Numbered from the stretch's first letter, positions 32,020 through 41,366 are shown. The stretch is 64,000 bases of DNA from Rhodoferax sp. U2-2l (GCF_020594515.1 NZ_JAJCTH010000007.1:1-64000), one strand, 5' to 3'. Program-made: numbers and translations. The notes: generated by a model from the sequence alone, not told the origin.

Positions 32020-32850
32020 TCAGGTGGACCAGATGCGTGGCGTCACGGCGGATAGCTGCCAGAAATGGGCGCGCCAGCCCAGCCAGACTTGGCGCAGCAG
32101 TTGGACGGCAGGTTCCACCAAGGGCGCCAGCACCCGCACCACCATCACCTGGCTGTTGGGGCAGGTCGCACCGGCGGTGCCGCACAAGCTGTGGCTGGCC
32201 AGCATGTCCCGCGCCAGCTCAAGACCCCGCTCCCGGCGCTGCCGGTCCAGCGCGGTGCCCGCGACAAAAAACAGCGAGGCCATGCAGCGCTGCCCGGCCA
32301 GCCCCAGCGGGCCGTTCATCAGGCGGGCATCCGCCGCGTTCAACAGGCCACGCTCCAGCCAGACACCGGGCAGTTCGATGTGTTGCAGATAACTGCCTTG
32401 CTCAAACGGCAGCGCCGCGCTGGGCAAACCGAACGCGGTCACGTCCCAGCCGATGAACTCGGCCTGCGGGGCCAGGTTCAGGGTCAAGCGGTTTTCAGCC
32501 CGGCACTGGTTGTAGGCGATGGCCTCGAGCGGCAGCCACTCCAGCCGGGCCTGGTCCGCCAGGCTGATGTGGGTGCGCTGCAGCGCCAGCTCACCCGCTG
32601 AACGGTAAAAACGCGTGGCACCCGGTGTGGTGATCAGACCATGGGCAAGGCCTCTGGCGCTGATGCGCATGTCCAGCGTGTCACCACCCACCAGACCGCC
32701 GGGCGGGTGCACCAGCACGTTGTGGCAAGTGGCATCGCCCTCGGGGTACAGGCTTTGCAGCACCCGCAGCGGGCCGGTGTGGCTGTGCCGCGCCACGGTG
32801 CGGTTCTGTTCAACGGTGTAGTCGATGTCGAGTTGGGCGTGCCAGGTCAT
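32020..32850 (-). CDS. ureD: Urease accessory protein UreD
   Basis: A 276-residue UreD/UreH. Typical blocks are VLQSLYPEGDATCHNVLVHP, GGLVGGDTLDMRI, LITTPGATRFYRS, WLPLEAIAYNQC and the C-terminal RVLAPLVEPAVQLLRQVW. UreD scaffolds the UreFG complex on apo-urease for nickel insertion. It lies 13.5 kb from ureA and on the opposite strand, whereas in relatives it normally sits directly before ureA. Everything else required for maturation (E, F, G) is with the structural genes. Confidence 0.94.
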   Translation of the reverse strand: MTWHAQLDIDYTVEQNRTVARHSHTGPLRVLQSLYPEGDATCHNVLVHPPGGLVGGDTLDMRISARGLAHGLITTPGATRFYRSAGELALQRTHISLADQARLEWLPLEAIAYNQCRAENRLTLNLAPQAEFIGWDVTAFGLPSAALPFEQGSYLQHIELPGVWLERGLLNAADARLMNGPLGLAGQRCMASLFFVAGTALDRQRRERGLELARDMLASHSLCGTAGATCPNSQVMVVRVLAPLVEPAVQLLRQVWLGWRAHFWQLSAVTPRIWST

Positions 32851-32943
32851 GGGTCAAGTTTATGGTCAGCCGGCCTCAGGTGGCCCGCCATCTGGCCCAG
32901 GCTGTGAGGCGTCGGCCGTGAAGCAGACGGGGCTGGAGACGAT

Positions 32944-33435
32944 TCAGGCTTGCCAGAAGCTCAGGTGCAAGGCGGCGATCTCGGCCTCGACCTCGGCCAC
33001 CGGACCCAGCACCTGGATGTTTTTGTGTCCGGCGGCAAAGACACTGCGGCACGGCACATCCAGCGTCGGGTTTTCGGCATGGTTGCCGGTGATTTCGAGC
33101 AAATGCCGCTCGGTCATGCCAAACACCAGGTTGCCAATGTGCGCCCAATACTGCGTCCCGGCGCACATGGCACAGGGCTCGACGGTGGTCACCAGCGTGC
33201 AGTGCCACAAAAAATCAGGCGCAAAGTTCGCCGCCGCGGTGCGGGCCAGCACCGCCTCGGCATGGTTGACAGCGTCCACATTGCCCTGCTCCAGCAGCAC
33301 CGTTTCGCCATCGGGCGCCACCAGAATCGCGCCGAACGGGTGATGTCCCTGCGCCAGCGCCCGCCGGGCCACGTCGTTGGCGCGGCGCAACTGGCAGCTG
33401 GCTTGCTCGGGGGTCATGGCGATGGTCATGATCAA
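32944..33435 (-). CDS. Guanine deaminase-like nucleoside/nucleobase deaminase
   Basis: A 163-residue cytidine-deaminase-fold enzyme. The zinc site is complete: the VNHAEAVLART histidine and catalytic glutamate, and VEPCAMCAGTQYWA with two cysteines. The C-terminal order (GHKNIQVLGPV) resembles bacterial guanine deaminase GuaD and related small deaminases rather than tRNA-specific TadA. It probably releases ammonia from a nucleobase. It overlaps the permease gene by 4 bases and closes the ABC operon, which suggests that the transporter brings its substrate. Confidence 0.8.
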   Translation of the reverse strand: MIMTIAMTPEQASCQLRRANDVARRALAQGHHPFGAILVAPDGETVLLEQGNVDAVNHAEAVLARTAAANFAPDFLWHCTLVTTVEPCAMCAGTQYWAHIGNLVFGMTERHLLEITGNHAENPTLDVPCRSVFAAGHKNIQVLGPVAEVEAEIAALHLSFWQA

Positions 33436-34199
33436 TGGTTTTGCGAGCCGCGGTGCGCCCAGCCGGTGGTGTGTTTCTCGATGGCGCTGAACAGCTCGTA
33501 CATCACCATCGCCATCGCGCCCACCACCACCAAGCCGGCAAAGGCCAGACCCATCTGCATGCTGGAGCCCGCGCTGATCAGCAGGTAACCGATGCCTTCG
33601 TTGGCGGCGGTCATTTCACTGACCGTGGTGCCCACAAACGCCAGGGTGATCGCCACCTTCAGCGAGCCGTAAAAATACGGCATCGAGCGTGGCAAGCCCA
33701 CCTTGACCAGCACGTCCCAGCGCTTGGCCCCCAACACGCGCAGCACGTCTTCCAGCTCCGGCTCCAGCGTGGCCAGGCCGGTGGCAATATTCACCATGAT
33801 CGGGAAAAAGCTGATCAAAAACGCCGTCAGGATGGCTGGGCCCACGCCAATGCCAAACCACACCACCAGAATCGGCACAAACGCGGCTTTGGGCAAGGCA
33901 TTGAACGCCGTCATCAATGGATACACCGCCGCATAAGCCAAGCGCGAACTGCCAATCACAAAGCCCAGCAACACCCCCACCACAATGGCGATGCCAAAAC
34001 CGACCATCGTCACCCAGAAGGTGCGCCAGGCATGGCCGGCGATGGTGTCGCGAAATTCCCAGAACTGGGTCCAGATGCGCCACGGGCTCGGAAAGATGAA
34101 CTCCGACACGGCAAACGCCGAGCACAAGATCTGCCACATCACAATCACCGCCACCAGCAGCAGCCAGGGCGACCAGATTTCCATTTGTTTTTTGTTCAT
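33432..34199 (-). CDS. ABC transporter permease, SsuC/TauC/ThiX-like
   Basis: A 255-residue BPD-type permease with six membrane segments. The cytoplasmic EAA-like loop is EPELEDVLRVLGAKRWDVL followed by GLPRSMPYF. FIFPSPWRIWTQFWEF is the usual periplasmic start of this nitrate/sulfonate/pyrimidine family. It sits between the ATPase and deaminase genes of one operon. Substrate cannot be read from the permease. Confidence 0.88.
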   Translation of the reverse strand: MNKKQMEIWSPWLLLVAVIVMWQILCSAFAVSEFIFPSPWRIWTQFWEFRDTIAGHAWRTFWVTMVGFGIAIVVGVLLGFVIGSSRLAYAAVYPLMTAFNALPKAAFVPILVVWFGIGVGPAILTAFLISFFPIMVNIATGLATLEPELEDVLRVLGAKRWDVLVKVGLPRSMPYFYGSLKVAITLAFVGTTVSEMTAANEGIGYLLISAGSSMQMGLAFAGLVVVGAMAMVMYELFSAIEKHTTGWAHRGSQNH

Positions 34200-34217
34200 G
34201 TGATCACCTTGCGTCTG

Positions 34218-35045
34218 TCATTGCGGCACCGGCGCACCAGTTTGGCGCATGGCGCCGATGTGGCCACGCAGTTCATGCACCATGTCGCTGAAGTCCTTGG
34301 TGTAGGTGATTTCCAGGTCGCGCGGGCGCGGCAAGTCGATTTCGCGGCGCACCACAAAGCGGCCCGGGCTTTTGCTCATCACATACACCGTGTCAGCCAG
34401 GAACACGCTCTCGCGCAGGTCATGGGTGACCAGGATCACGTTGAATTGCTGCTCGGTCCACAAATCGCGCAGGATGCACCACAGTTCTTCGCGCGTGAAG
34501 GCGTCCAGCGCACCAAAGGGCTCATCGAGCAGCAGCATCTTGGGCTCGTGGATCAGCGCCCGGCAGATGCTGGCGCGCTGCTGCATGCCGCCGGAAAGCT
34601 GCCAGGGGAATTTGTCCTCGTAACCGCCCAGCCCCACTTTTTGCAGCAGCTTGCGCGCACGTTCTTCATATTCCTTGCGTTTGGCTTTGAAGTTGCTGCG
34701 GTAGGGTTCCACAATTTCCAGCGGTAGCAACACGTTGTCCACCGTGGTGCGCCAGGGCAAGAGTGACGGCGCCTGGAACGCCATGCCGCTGATCTTCAAA
34801 GGGCCGGTCACCGGCTGCTGGTCGATCAAAATTTTGCCCATGGAGGGCATCTTCAGCCCGGTGGCCAGCTTCATGAAGGTGGATTTGCCACAACCCGAGG
34901 GCCCGACGATGGCGATGAATTCGCCCTGGCGCACCTTCAGGTCGATGGCCTCCACGGCGAACTGGTTGTCCACCAGCAATTCATGGTTGTAGGCCAGCCA
35001 GACGTCTGAAAAATCGACAAACCAGGGAGACGGCTCTTTGTGCAT
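34218..35045 (-). CDS. ABC transporter ATP-binding protein, SsuB/TauB-like
   Basis: A 275-residue ATPase: Walker A GPSGCGKSTFMKL, Q-loop region MAFQAPSLLPWRT, signature LSGGMQQRASICRALI, Walker B LLLDEPFGALDAFT, H-loop VILVTHDLRE. This set fits the nitrate/taurine/NMT1 family. The start at 35045 removes a 45-residue upstream reading with no family similarity. It is preceded by the binding-protein gene. Confidence 0.9.
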   Translation of the reverse strand: MHKEPSPWFVDFSDVWLAYNHELLVDNQFAVEAIDLKVRQGEFIAIVGPSGCGKSTFMKLATGLKMPSMGKILIDQQPVTGPLKISGMAFQAPSLLPWRTTVDNVLLPLEIVEPYRSNFKAKRKEYEERARKLLQKVGLGGYEDKFPWQLSGGMQQRASICRALIHEPKMLLLDEPFGALDAFTREELWCILRDLWTEQQFNVILVTHDLRESVFLADTVYVMSKSPGRFVVRREIDLPRPRDLEITYTKDFSDMVHELRGHIGAMRQTGAPVPQ

Positions 35046-35115
35046 AGTGATATCAAGAGGTAGGCCGCCAACCCCAGGGTCACCAGGGGCTGACAGCGAG
35101 ACAAGAAGCCGTGAT

Positions 35116-36144
35116 TTACTTCTTGGGCAGCACGTCCAGCGCGGCTTTCGAAGGCAAAAAGCTGCCGTTCCACACCGCATCCGGGTTGACCCGCGTCTTG
35201 GTGTTGAACGCGTCCGACACCTGGCTGGCCATCAGGGACAGGCGCGGGCCATTGATCTGGCCAAAACCCTCCGCGCGCGCATTGGGGCTGTTGATGACGG
35301 TGTCGATGGCGAGTTGCAGGCGGCGGGTTTCGAGTGGCACGTTGACGATGCCGTCACGCGCTTTCACATCGGCAATGGCCGCGCCGGGGTTGGTGATCAC
35401 GTCTTTCGTGCCTTTGGCCAGTGCTTCCAGGAACGCCTTGATGGCGGCCGGGTTCTCTTTGACCATCTTCGGGCTGGCGATGATCGCGTTGCCGTACAGC
35501 TTGACGCCGTAGTTGGGATACGGCAGCACAGTCACGTCTTCGGCCTTGACGCCACGCGCTTCCAGGTTCAGCAGCGAGGTGAAGGTGAAACCGGTGATGG
35601 CATCCACATCGCCGCGCACCAGCATGGTTTCACGCAGCGGCGGGTCCATCGCGGTCCAGGCGACGTTGGTCACCGCGTTGGCTTTGGCAAAAATCGGGAA
35701 GGCACGCCGGCCCGCGTCAAACACCGGGGCGCCGAGCTTTTTGCCGCTCAAATCGGCTGGCGTCTTGATGCCGGATTTTTTCAACGCCATGACCGACGCG
35801 GGGGTGTCGTTGTATACCATCATCACGGCGACGGGCTTGTTGGGCGCATCGGGGTTGTTGGCGTGGAACTCCATCAGCGCGGCCAGGTCGGCAAAGCCCA
35901 TGTCGTAGGCGCCAGAGGCCACCCGCGTGACCGTGCCGCCCGAGCCGTTGCCGGCATCAATGGTCACATCCAGCCCGGCGGCCTTGAAGTAGCCTTTGGC
36001 CGCAGGGGTCAGAAACAGCGCGCTGGGGCCTTCAAAGCGCCAGTCCAGCTGGAACTTGATGGGCGTGGTCTGCGCCTGCGCCTGGCCAAAAAAGCAGGCA
36101 GATGCCAGAACGATGGACGTGTGAAGAAAAGTGCGTTTGCGCAT
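35116..36144 (-). CDS. ABC transporter substrate-binding protein, NMT1/THI5-like
   Basis: A 342-residue periplasmic protein with signal peptide (SIVLASACFFGQAQA). IKFQLDWRFEGPSALFLTPA and AAKGYFKAAGLDVTID are the NMT1/THI5 N-terminal pattern, as in hydroxymethylpyrimidine and other N-heterocycle binders. ASGAYDMGFADLAALMEF follows. Its operon contains a small deaminase, so a purine or pyrimidine ligand is plausible; taurine or nitrate remain possible. It is first of the operon and divergent from the radical SAM gene; the 216-bp gap shows no strong motif. Confidence 0.85.
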   Translation of the reverse strand: MRKRTFLHTSIVLASACFFGQAQAQTTPIKFQLDWRFEGPSALFLTPAAKGYFKAAGLDVTIDAGNGSGGTVTRVASGAYDMGFADLAALMEFHANNPDAPNKPVAVMMVYNDTPASVMALKKSGIKTPADLSGKKLGAPVFDAGRRAFPIFAKANAVTNVAWTAMDPPLRETMLVRGDVDAITGFTFTSLLNLEARGVKAEDVTVLPYPNYGVKLYGNAIIASPKMVKENPAAIKAFLEALAKGTKDVITNPGAAIADVKARDGIVNVPLETRRLQLAIDTVINSPNARAEGFGQINGPRLSLMASQVSDAFNTKTRVNPDAVWNGSFLPSKAALDVLPKK

Positions 36145-36360
36145 GGGGGCCTCGTTAAAAAAACAGGTTGATTCACGTCAACTTAGCAATATCAGTGCCA
36201 ACCCAGCCCAGGTCGCGGACCTTCCGCCGCGTGTGAACCACCCCGCTACGATGCATCCACCCGGCGTCGCTGCGTTGGCGGCGAGATCGCGGATTTGTGC
36301 GGTGTGCCCACGATTGACGGGCATACTGCGTGCCGCCGCGACCTACCCCAACCTGCTTTC

Positions 36361-37314
36361 ATGAACGAACAAACGCCCTGCCCCTTTGGCGAACGCCGCT
36401 ACAACGCCTGGAACGACCACGTCAAAACCCGCTACGGGGGGCGGGTGCAAAAGGTGTCGGTGGCGGCGGGCTTCACCTGCCCGAACCGCGACGGGCTGCT
36501 GGGCAAAGGCGGCTGCACCTTCTGTAACAACGCCAGTTTCACCCCGGGGTATCTGACGGGCAGCCAGTCCATCACCGGGCAACTGGACGCCGGACTGGAT
36601 TTTTTGCGCAGGCGTTACCCCGGCACGCAGCGCTACATGGCCTACTTTCAGAGCTACAGCAACACCTACGGCGAGTTTGAGCGGTTACGCGCCTGTTATG
36701 AAGAAGCGCTGGCGCACCCGGCCATCAGCGGCCTGGCCATCGGCACCCGGCCCGACTGCCTGCCCGACGCCGTGCTGGACTACCTGGCCGAGCTGAGCCG
36801 CAGCCAGATCATCGAGCTGGAGATTGGCGTCGAATCGTGCAATGACGCGGTGCTGGCGCACGTGAACCGCGGCCACAGCTTTGCCGCCAGCGTGGATGCC
36901 ATTGAGCGCGCCGCACAGCGTGGCCTGGACGTGACGGCGCACTTGCTGCTGGGCCTGCCGGGTGAATCCACGGACAGCATGCTCGATGGCGCCCGGCGGT
37001 TGTCTGGGCTGCCGATCCACGCGCTCAAAATCCATCAGCTGCAGGTGGTGCGCGGCACCTTGCTGGCGCGCGACTGGCAGCGAAACCCAGAGGCCGTGCC
37101 GCTGCTGGGCGAGGAAGAATGCATCAGCCTGTTGGCCGACTTCATTGAGCGCCTGTCGCCGCGCATCCTGCTGCAACGGGTGGGCAGCGAGGTGCCACCT
37201 TCGCAAAAACTGGCGCCCGACTGGAACCTGCGTCTGAGTGAACTGGCCCCGCGCATTACCGCCGAGCTGGCGCGCCGGGGCAGCTGGCAAGGTTGCCGCT
37301 ACAGCGCCACGTAG
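36361..37314 (+). CDS. TIGR01212-family radical SAM protein (YhcC-like)
   Basis: A 317-residue radical SAM enzyme. The start motif is RYNAWNDHVKTRYGGRVQKV. The cluster cysteines are in FTCPNRDGLLGKGGCTFC, a CX(n)CX2C spacing wider than the classic CX3CX2C and typical of this family. YFQSYSNTYG, IGTRPDCLPDAVLDYL and LLLGLPGESTDSM are further family blocks. The reaction is unknown. ATG at 36361 is favoured over an upstream reading at 36295. It overlaps the end of the convergent YitT gene by 16 bases. Confidence 0.88.
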   Translation: MNEQTPCPFGERRYNAWNDHVKTRYGGRVQKVSVAAGFTCPNRDGLLGKGGCTFCNNASFTPGYLTGSQSITGQLDAGLDFLRRRYPGTQRYMAYFQSYSNTYGEFERLRACYEEALAHPAISGLAIGTRPDCLPDAVLDYLAELSRSQIIELEIGVESCNDAVLAHVNRGHSFAASVDAIERAAQRGLDVTAHLLLGLPGESTDSMLDGARRLSGLPIHALKIHQLQVVRGTLLARDWQRNPEAVPLLGEEECISLLADFIERLSPRILLQRVGSEVPPSQKLAPDWNLRLSELAPRITAELARRGSWQGCRYSAT

Positions 37315-37934
37315 CGCTCCTTGCGGTGGTTGGTGGCCAAGGTCTGGTTCAACATCACCGCACCCAACACCGACAGCGCCACGTGCTGCCAGTCCACCAC
37401 GGCAAACGCGGCCAGCAACACCGCCGCGTCCATCACCATCTGCACCCGCCCGGCGCGCCAGCCAAAGCGATCCTGCAAAAACAGCGCCAGCACATTGAAG
37501 CCGCCCAGGCTGGCGCGGTGGCGAAACAGCATCAAAATGCCCACGCCCATCAGCAGCCCGCCCATCACCGCGGTGAACAGCGGCGACAACACCCCAAAAC
37601 TAACCACCTTGGGCAGCAAGGTGACCAAGCCCGACAACAACGCCACCGCCAACACCGTTTTGAGCGTGAACCCGCGCCCCATGCGCCGCCAGGCCAGCAC
37701 ATAAAACGGCACGTTCACCAGAAACAGCACCGCGCCAAAGTTCCAGCCCAGGGTGTAGTGGATCAACAGGGCCAGGCCGGTGGTGCCGCCTGTCAGCAAA
37801 CCCGCGTTGCCAAACATCAGCACCCCAAAGGCCACAAACAGCGTGCCGGTGAACAGCGCCTGCACGTCCTCATGGGGGCGGTGCGCCAAGGTGACCGGGG
37901 TGGCGGCAGCGAGTTGGGTGGCGGTGTAATTCAT
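37299..37934 (-). CDS. YitT family membrane protein
   Basis: A 211-residue protein with about six membrane segments, including LFTGTLFVAFGVLMFGNAGL, LTGGTTGLALLIHYTLG and LSPLFTAVMGGLLMGVGILM; RASLGGFNVLALFLQDRFGW is a family block. YitT/DUF161 proteins are uncharacterised; the usual C-terminal DUF2179 domain is absent in this short form. The start is uncertain (37934, 37985 or 38006 possible, none with a good ribosome-binding site). It is divergent from an Lrp/AsnC regulator gene, a common arrangement for regulator and target transporter. Confidence 0.8.
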   Translation of the reverse strand: MNYTATQLAAATPVTLAHRPHEDVQALFTGTLFVAFGVLMFGNAGLLTGGTTGLALLIHYTLGWNFGAVLFLVNVPFYVLAWRRMGRGFTLKTVLAVALLSGLVTLLPKVVSFGVLSPLFTAVMGGLLMGVGILMLFRHRASLGGFNVLALFLQDRFGWRAGRVQMVMDAAVLLAAFAVVDWQHVALSVLGAVMLNQTLATNHRKERYVAL

Positions 37935-38056
37935 GGCGGGTGCGGTAGGTGGGGTCAGGCTGTGGCGGGTGAACAAGGCCTTCATCGTAGTCAAAACTGG
38001 CTGCAACAGGGTTGCAAACTATTGATCAATTTGGGCCAAAGGCGCAGAATTCGTGC

Positions 38057-38557
38057 ATGAAAAACACCATGTCCGATGATTCTTTGCTGGATAAGTTCGA
38101 TATAGCACTGTTGGACGCTTTGCAAAAGAACGCGGATGCCACCCACCAGCAACTGGGCGAGGCCGTGCACCTGTCGCCGTCGCAGGTCAGTCGGCGCATC
38201 ACCCGCTTGCACGCCAGCGGCATCATCCGGCGCACCGTGGCTTTGCTGGATCCGGCAAAAATCGGCCTGGGCGTGCGCGCCATCAGTTATGTGACCTTGC
38301 TGCGCCATGGCGATGACGAGGGCGCCGCCTTCGAGCGCGAGATGGCCACCTTCCCCGAGGTGCTCGAGTGTTTTGCCGTGACGGGTGAGTCAGACTACAT
38401 CCTGCAGATCATGGCCGCCAGCCTGAACGACCTGTCCGAGTCGGTGCTGCGCCGCCTCACACGCATCAAGGGCGTGGGCAGCATCCGCTCCAACATCGTG
38501 CTGCAAAGCATCAAAAGCAGCACCGAGCTGCCCCTGGCGCAACTTCGGCGCGGCTGA
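38057..38557 (+). CDS. Lrp/AsnC family transcriptional regulator
   Basis: A 166-residue regulator. The N-terminal winged helix-turn-helix is LDKFDIALLDALQKNADATH with LGEAVHLSPSQVSRRITRLH. The C-terminal RAM/AsnC ligand domain runs from YVTLLRHG to the end, with VLECFAVTGESDYILQIMA as the effector-domain hallmark. It probably responds to an amino acid and may control the divergent YitT gene. ATG at 38057 or 38069 are both possible. Confidence 0.92.
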   Translation: MKNTMSDDSLLDKFDIALLDALQKNADATHQQLGEAVHLSPSQVSRRITRLHASGIIRRTVALLDPAKIGLGVRAISYVTLLRHGDDEGAAFEREMATFPEVLECFAVTGESDYILQIMAASLNDLSESVLRRLTRIKGVGSIRSNIVLQSIKSSTELPLAQLRRG

Positions 38558-38697
38558 GCCCCCCGGGCCAGCCGCGCTCCGACAAGCGGCACCCAAAACG
38601 ACCCCGCCAAAGGAGAGGCCCCCTGTGTTGGTGGCCAGCAGCTAGGCAAGGTCATAGGTTATCGCTATGCTGTGCCGGATTGTTACGAAGGTCGTGC

Positions 38698-40641
38698 ATG
38701 GCACCTCACCCAGACACCACACCGCTGCGCAAGAAGAACCAGGGGCAATGGCTGTTGCTCTGTTTGGTGCTGGCCGCTTTGGGCGTGATCATGGCGGCGG
38801 CGCAGTGGCGCGAGATTTCGGAAGTCGACCGCAGTGAGCGCGAGCAGTTGCGAACCCAGACGCGGGTGGCCAACGAACTGCTGACCAGCCAGATCCAGTC
38901 GGCCGATGCGGCGCTGCGCACCTTGGCTGCCAGCGTGGAACGCTGGCGCGGGCCAGACGGCTACCTGCCGTATGCCCATGACCACCTCCAGCGCGTGGCC
39001 GACATGGTGCCCGGCGTCCGCTCTTTTGCGGTGATCGACGCCAACGGTCTCTGCCAGCTGTCCAACCGCCCCGAAGTGCTGGGCATGGATTTTTCGCAGC
39101 GTGCCTTCTTTCAACAAGCCGCCACCGACACACGCGGCCTGTGGCTGCACATTGCACCGCCCTACCAGACCGTATTGAACATCTGGACGGTCACCTTGTC
39201 GCGCGCCATCATCCGGCCCAACGGGGCGTTCGGCGGGGTGGTGGTGGCCACGCTGTCGCCCGGCCACTTTGAGTCGCTGTTGAAAGACTTGCGTTACGCC
39301 AGTGACATGCGGGTCACACTGATCCACGACCAAGGACAGATTTATGTCACCTCCCCGCCCGACTTGCCGGTGCAGCCAACGCAGCGTGCGCTCAGTATTC
39401 CGTTTTTCCATGAGCACCTCCAAGCGGGCTTGCCGGAGACCGATCACATCGGCCGCGGCTTAAACGGCAAAGCCCGGATTGCGGTGGCCCATACCGTGGG
39501 GCTGGAAAACCTGCGCGCCACCCACCGTTTTGTGGCCGTGGCCTCGCGCGACACCGCCGCGGTTTATGCCTCCTGGCGCGTAATCACCACGGTGCTGATC
39601 TGCCTGTGGCTGATGATCGCGGCGCTGTCATCGTGGGCGCTGCGGCGCCACCAGCGCAGCGCCGCGCGCCTGAGCGCCAAGGCCGAGGCAGCCGAGCGCG
39701 CCATGCGCATCAGCAACGCACGTTTTGAGCAACTGGCACGCACCATTCCGTGCATGCTGTTTGACTATGACGTGTCGGCCTCAGGCGTCGTTCAGGTCAC
39801 CTACGTCGGACCCTACAGCCAGACCCTGATCGGCATCGCCCCCGAGGTGCTGCTGGCCGACTACCCGCAATTCGCACAGCACATTCATGAGGATGACCGA
39901 CCCACTTTTCAGGCGATCACGGACGGCGCGATCGCCACGCGCCTGGGCTATGAATGTGAGTACCGCTTCCGGCTGCCCTCGGGTGAACTGCGCTGGCTCA
40001 AGACCTCGGCCACACCCGGCGCATCCAGCAGGGACAACGACATCACCCACTTCAGCGGCTTTGTCATTGACATCACGGACACCAAAAACCAGCAGATCAT
40101 GCTGCGTGAAATGGCCTACCAGGACCCGCTGACCCTGGCCGATAACCGCCGCAGCTTTCTGGAGAAACTGCAGGCCGAGCTGGCGCGGGTGCATCGCTAT
40201 GGCGAACAGGCCTCGCTTCTGATGCTTGACATTGACTTTTTCAAACAGGTCAATGACACCTATGGTCACGTGGTGGGCGATGCGGTGCTGAAACACCTGG
40301 TGGCCGTGCTGCGCGAAGGCCTGCGTGGCGTGGACTCATTGGGCCGCCTCGGCGGCGAAGAATTTGCCGTGCTGCTGCCCGGCACCAGCACCGAAGCCGC
40401 CATCCAGCTGGCCGAGCGCCTGCGCCACGCGGTGCAGCTCAGTCCCGCCGTGGAAGCCGGGCAAACCGTGTACTTCACCATCAGCCTGGGCGTGGTGGCC
40501 ATCACGGCCGACATCGCCGACACCAAAACAGTGCTGCACCTGGCCGACAAAGCCATGTACTACGCCAAGCAGTCCGGCCGCAACCGCGTTTGCACCGCAG
40601 ATGAGGCCCCCGCCACCACCTTGCAAGGCGCACTGGACTGA
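38698..40641 (+). CDS. Membrane diguanylate cyclase with dCache and PAS sensors
   Basis: A 647-residue protein. Membrane segment (WLLLCLVLAALGVIMAAAQW), periplasmic dCache-type domain (about 40-285), second membrane segment (VITTVLICLWLMIAALSSWA), PAS domain (about 340-460) and C-terminal GGDEF domain. The active site is RLGGEEFAVL, and RGVD five residues earlier fits an I-site. The usual DPLTGLANRR reads DPLTLADNRR here; length is kept and the NRR is retained. It should make c-di-GMP in response to an extracytoplasmic ligand. GAAGG precedes the ATG. Confidence 0.9.
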   Translation: MAPHPDTTPLRKKNQGQWLLLCLVLAALGVIMAAAQWREISEVDRSEREQLRTQTRVANELLTSQIQSADAALRTLAASVERWRGPDGYLPYAHDHLQRVADMVPGVRSFAVIDANGLCQLSNRPEVLGMDFSQRAFFQQAATDTRGLWLHIAPPYQTVLNIWTVTLSRAIIRPNGAFGGVVVATLSPGHFESLLKDLRYASDMRVTLIHDQGQIYVTSPPDLPVQPTQRALSIPFFHEHLQAGLPETDHIGRGLNGKARIAVAHTVGLENLRATHRFVAVASRDTAAVYASWRVITTVLICLWLMIAALSSWALRRHQRSAARLSAKAEAAERAMRISNARFEQLARTIPCMLFDYDVSASGVVQVTYVGPYSQTLIGIAPEVLLADYPQFAQHIHEDDRPTFQAITDGAIATRLGYECEYRFRLPSGELRWLKTSATPGASSRDNDITHFSGFVIDITDTKNQQIMLREMAYQDPLTLADNRRSFLEKLQAELARVHRYGEQASLLMLDIDFFKQVNDTYGHVVGDAVLKHLVAVLREGLRGVDSLGRLGGEEFAVLLPGTSTEAAIQLAERLRHAVQLSPAVEAGQTVYFTISLGVVAITADIADTKTVLHLADKAMYYAKQSGRNRVCTADEAPATTLQGALD

Positions 40642-40699
40642 CCCTACACTGACCGCCAGCCCACCGCCAGGCCGCAGACACCACCACCGGGAGATGACC

Positions 40700-41200
40700 A
40701 TGACCCTCTTCAAAGCCCTTTCTGCCCAACGCGCCTGGCGTGCCGGCGCCCTCGTCACGGCGGTCATGCTGGCTGCTTGCGCGGTCGAACTGGAAAACAA
40801 GCAGCCCGCCCAAGAACTGGCCCGGGCCGCCCAGGCACCCGGCTCGGTCTACATCGGCTGGCGCGTGTTTCAAGACCGCTGTGCCGCCTGTCACGGTCCT
40901 GACGCGCTGGGCATGGGCCAGGCACCCAACCTGCTCACAACGATGCGCGACATGGGTCCGCGCCGCTTTGTCGGACTGGTCCTGCAGCGTTATGACTGGG
41001 CACTGCCGCCCGACCAGGCCCGCAAAGAAGGCGCCGCACTGGACCAACTGGTCGATCAGATCCTGCAACGCCAGGGCCCCCTGCTGACCATGCCCGCCTG
41101 GCAAGGCGAGCCACGTGTGAGCGCCCACATCACCGATCTGTACGCCTATCTGTCAGCCCGGGCGCAGGGCACGCAAGGGATTGGGCGGCCGACGCCTTAG
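40700..41200 (+). CDS. Lipoprotein c-type cytochrome
   Basis: A 166-residue protein with a lipoprotein signal (ALVTAVMLAAC, lipobox LAAC), one heme c site CAACH in FQDRCAACHGPDALGMG, and a candidate distal methionine in PLLTMPAWQG. It is a small electron carrier anchored to a membrane on its periplasmic face. Partner oxidoreductase is not in the window. GGGAG lies 7 bases before the ATG at 40700; 40694 is an alternative. It follows the diguanylate cyclase gene by 58 bp and is followed by a repeat-filled gap. Confidence 0.88.
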   Translation: MTLFKALSAQRAWRAGALVTAVMLAACAVELENKQPAQELARAAQAPGSVYIGWRVFQDRCAACHGPDALGMGQAPNLLTTMRDMGPRRFVGLVLQRYDWALPPDQARKEGAALDQLVDQILQRQGPLLTMPAWQGEPRVSAHITDLYAYLSARAQGTQGIGRPTP

Positions 41201-41327
41201 CGCTGAGCGGCGATCGGTTGAGGTTCGGGGTCATCACAACAGGCCATCGTGTTTGAGTAAATAACAGACGTCGGCATTCGCCACGTCCACTTGACGGATG
41301 GCGCGGCGTTGCGTCCCTGGCAGGATC

Positions 41328-41366
41328 GATGGGTGATGGGTGATGGGTGATGGGTGATGGGTGATG
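41328..41366. repeat. 7-bp tandem repeat (GATGGGT, five and a half units)
   Basis: Five perfect units and a partial sixth run up to the left arm of the hairpin element at 41371. The 468-bp gap from the cytochrome to the response regulator otherwise holds only the bipartite hairpin element; no gene is seen. Confidence 0.95.

Noticed and set aside
33435-34727. 430-codon forward frame opposite the ABC permease and ATPase
   Set aside because: Antisense shadow; His/Gln/Arg-rich translation without domain.
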